Source: Burkholderiaceae bacterium
Lineage (GTDB): Bacteria > Pseudomonadota > Gammaproteobacteria > Burkholderiales > Burkholderiaceae_D
Assembly: GCA_019232795.1 (NCBI GenBank)
Contig: JAFANH010000006.1
Coordinates: forward strand, 62,001-126,000
Direction: 5' to 3'
Length of the DNA: 64,000 nucleotides
Part shown: in pieces, positions 63,752-64,000 of the stretch
Layout: each line of letters opens with the position of its first letter
Position numbering within the stretch: position 1 is the stretch's first letter
Position numbers and translations under genes: made by a program
Notes under the pieces: model-generated
Seen by the model: only the letters and a program-made list of their open reading frames with translations
Told to the model about the DNA's origin: nothing
Database searches by the model: none

Positions 63752-64000
63752 TCAACGCGGAACAAGGGTCTGAATAGTCTCAAGGACGGCACGCATGTCC
63801 GCCGGGATGGCAGCAGGCTTGCGTGTGATGCGGTCGACATAGACGTGGACAAAATGGCCTTGAGCCGAGGCGGTGTCTTCATCCTGCCGGAAAATGCCGA
63901 CTTCGTAGCGCACACTGGAATTGCCCAATTTCGCCACACTCACACCGGCAACGATTTGTTCGGGAAAAGAAATCGGGGAAAAGTAATTGCACTGCGTCTC
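63752..64000 (-). CDS. Acyl-CoA thioesterase (4HBT/YbgC-like), 5' end outside window
   Basis: The frame is open to the right edge and codes for the last ~82 residues, reading ETQCNYFSPISFPEQIVAGV, then SVAKLGNSSVRYEVGIFRQD and QGHFVHVYVDRITRKPAAIP. These match the second half of single hot-dog-fold thioesterases of the 4-hydroxybenzoyl-CoA type. The catalytic N-terminal Asp region lies outside the window. GTG codons inside are not taken as the start because the similarity continues upstream. It is followed 2 bp later by the nitroreductase gene. Confidence 0.8.
   Translation of the reverse strand, partial: ETQCNYFSPISFPEQIVAGVSVAKLGNSSVRYEVGIFRQDEDTASAQGHFVHVYVDRITRKPAAIPADMRAVLETIQTLVPR

Overview
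The window looks like chromosomal DNA of a betaproteobacterium in the Burkholderiales, most likely Oxalobacteraceae-like. That assignment is an inference from gene content, high GC and gene order (ribF-ileS-lspA-coaBC-dut; tkt-gap; divergent yhdP and glnE; an Ala/Lys-rich histone H1-like protein; ppk-sixA). No rRNA, tRNA, CRISPR array, transposase or prophage gene was recognised. Almost all the DNA is coding and most of it is housekeeping.

Layout. 1-5.1 kb: polyphosphate kinase (5' end cut by the window edge), SixA phosphatase, then ahpC and ahpF separated by a palindromic element. 5.1-11 kb, minus strand: upp; a three-gene set (OlsB-like acyltransferase, LpxH-like phosphoesterase, GT4 glycosyltransferase) that looks like a membrane-lipid operon; a histone H1-like protein; and ppx. 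11.2-14.7 kb: one 1136-residue coiled-coil protein with a C-terminal membrane anchor and a long-period heptad repeat. 14.9-19.7 kb: a peroxide-related accessory island with a catalase-like protein, an AT-richer GIY-YIG-like gene, and an operon of two paralogous unknown proteins plus a DyP-type peroxidase. 20-31.7 kb: a transglutaminase-like/TPR lipoprotein divergent from an Sfp-type phosphopantetheinyl transferase; a beta-propeller sensor diguanylate cyclase followed by two exported metallopeptidases (M13, M28); a TPR-glycosyltransferase; and an HDOD protein.

32-47 kb: a TPR/Gly-rich exported protein, tldD, a nitrilase-family hydrolase and the giant AsmA-like yhdP, then glnE, a flavoprotein, gap and tkt. 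47.5-57 kb, plus strand: rsmE, an MtfA-like peptidase, ribF, ileS, lspA, coaBC, dut, and an M48-type lipoprotein that has lost two metal ligands. 57-64 kb: a DUF3667-like membrane protein, dgkA, lutB-lutA (no lutC) divergent from an IclR regulator, a PBP7-type endopeptidase, a nitroreductase and a thioesterase cut by the right edge.

The intergenic DNA is informative. Four copies of a nested double-palindrome (REP-like) element lie at 3' ends of genes. One copy (19882-19968) keeps the architecture with a different, compensated stem sequence. Other palindromic elements lie between ahpC and ahpF (104 bp), exactly between the stop codons of glnE and its convergent neighbour (159 bp), and upstream of rsmE (167 bp). 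The least understood candidates are the DyP-linked paralog pair, the coiled-coil membrane protein and the degenerate M48 lipoprotein.
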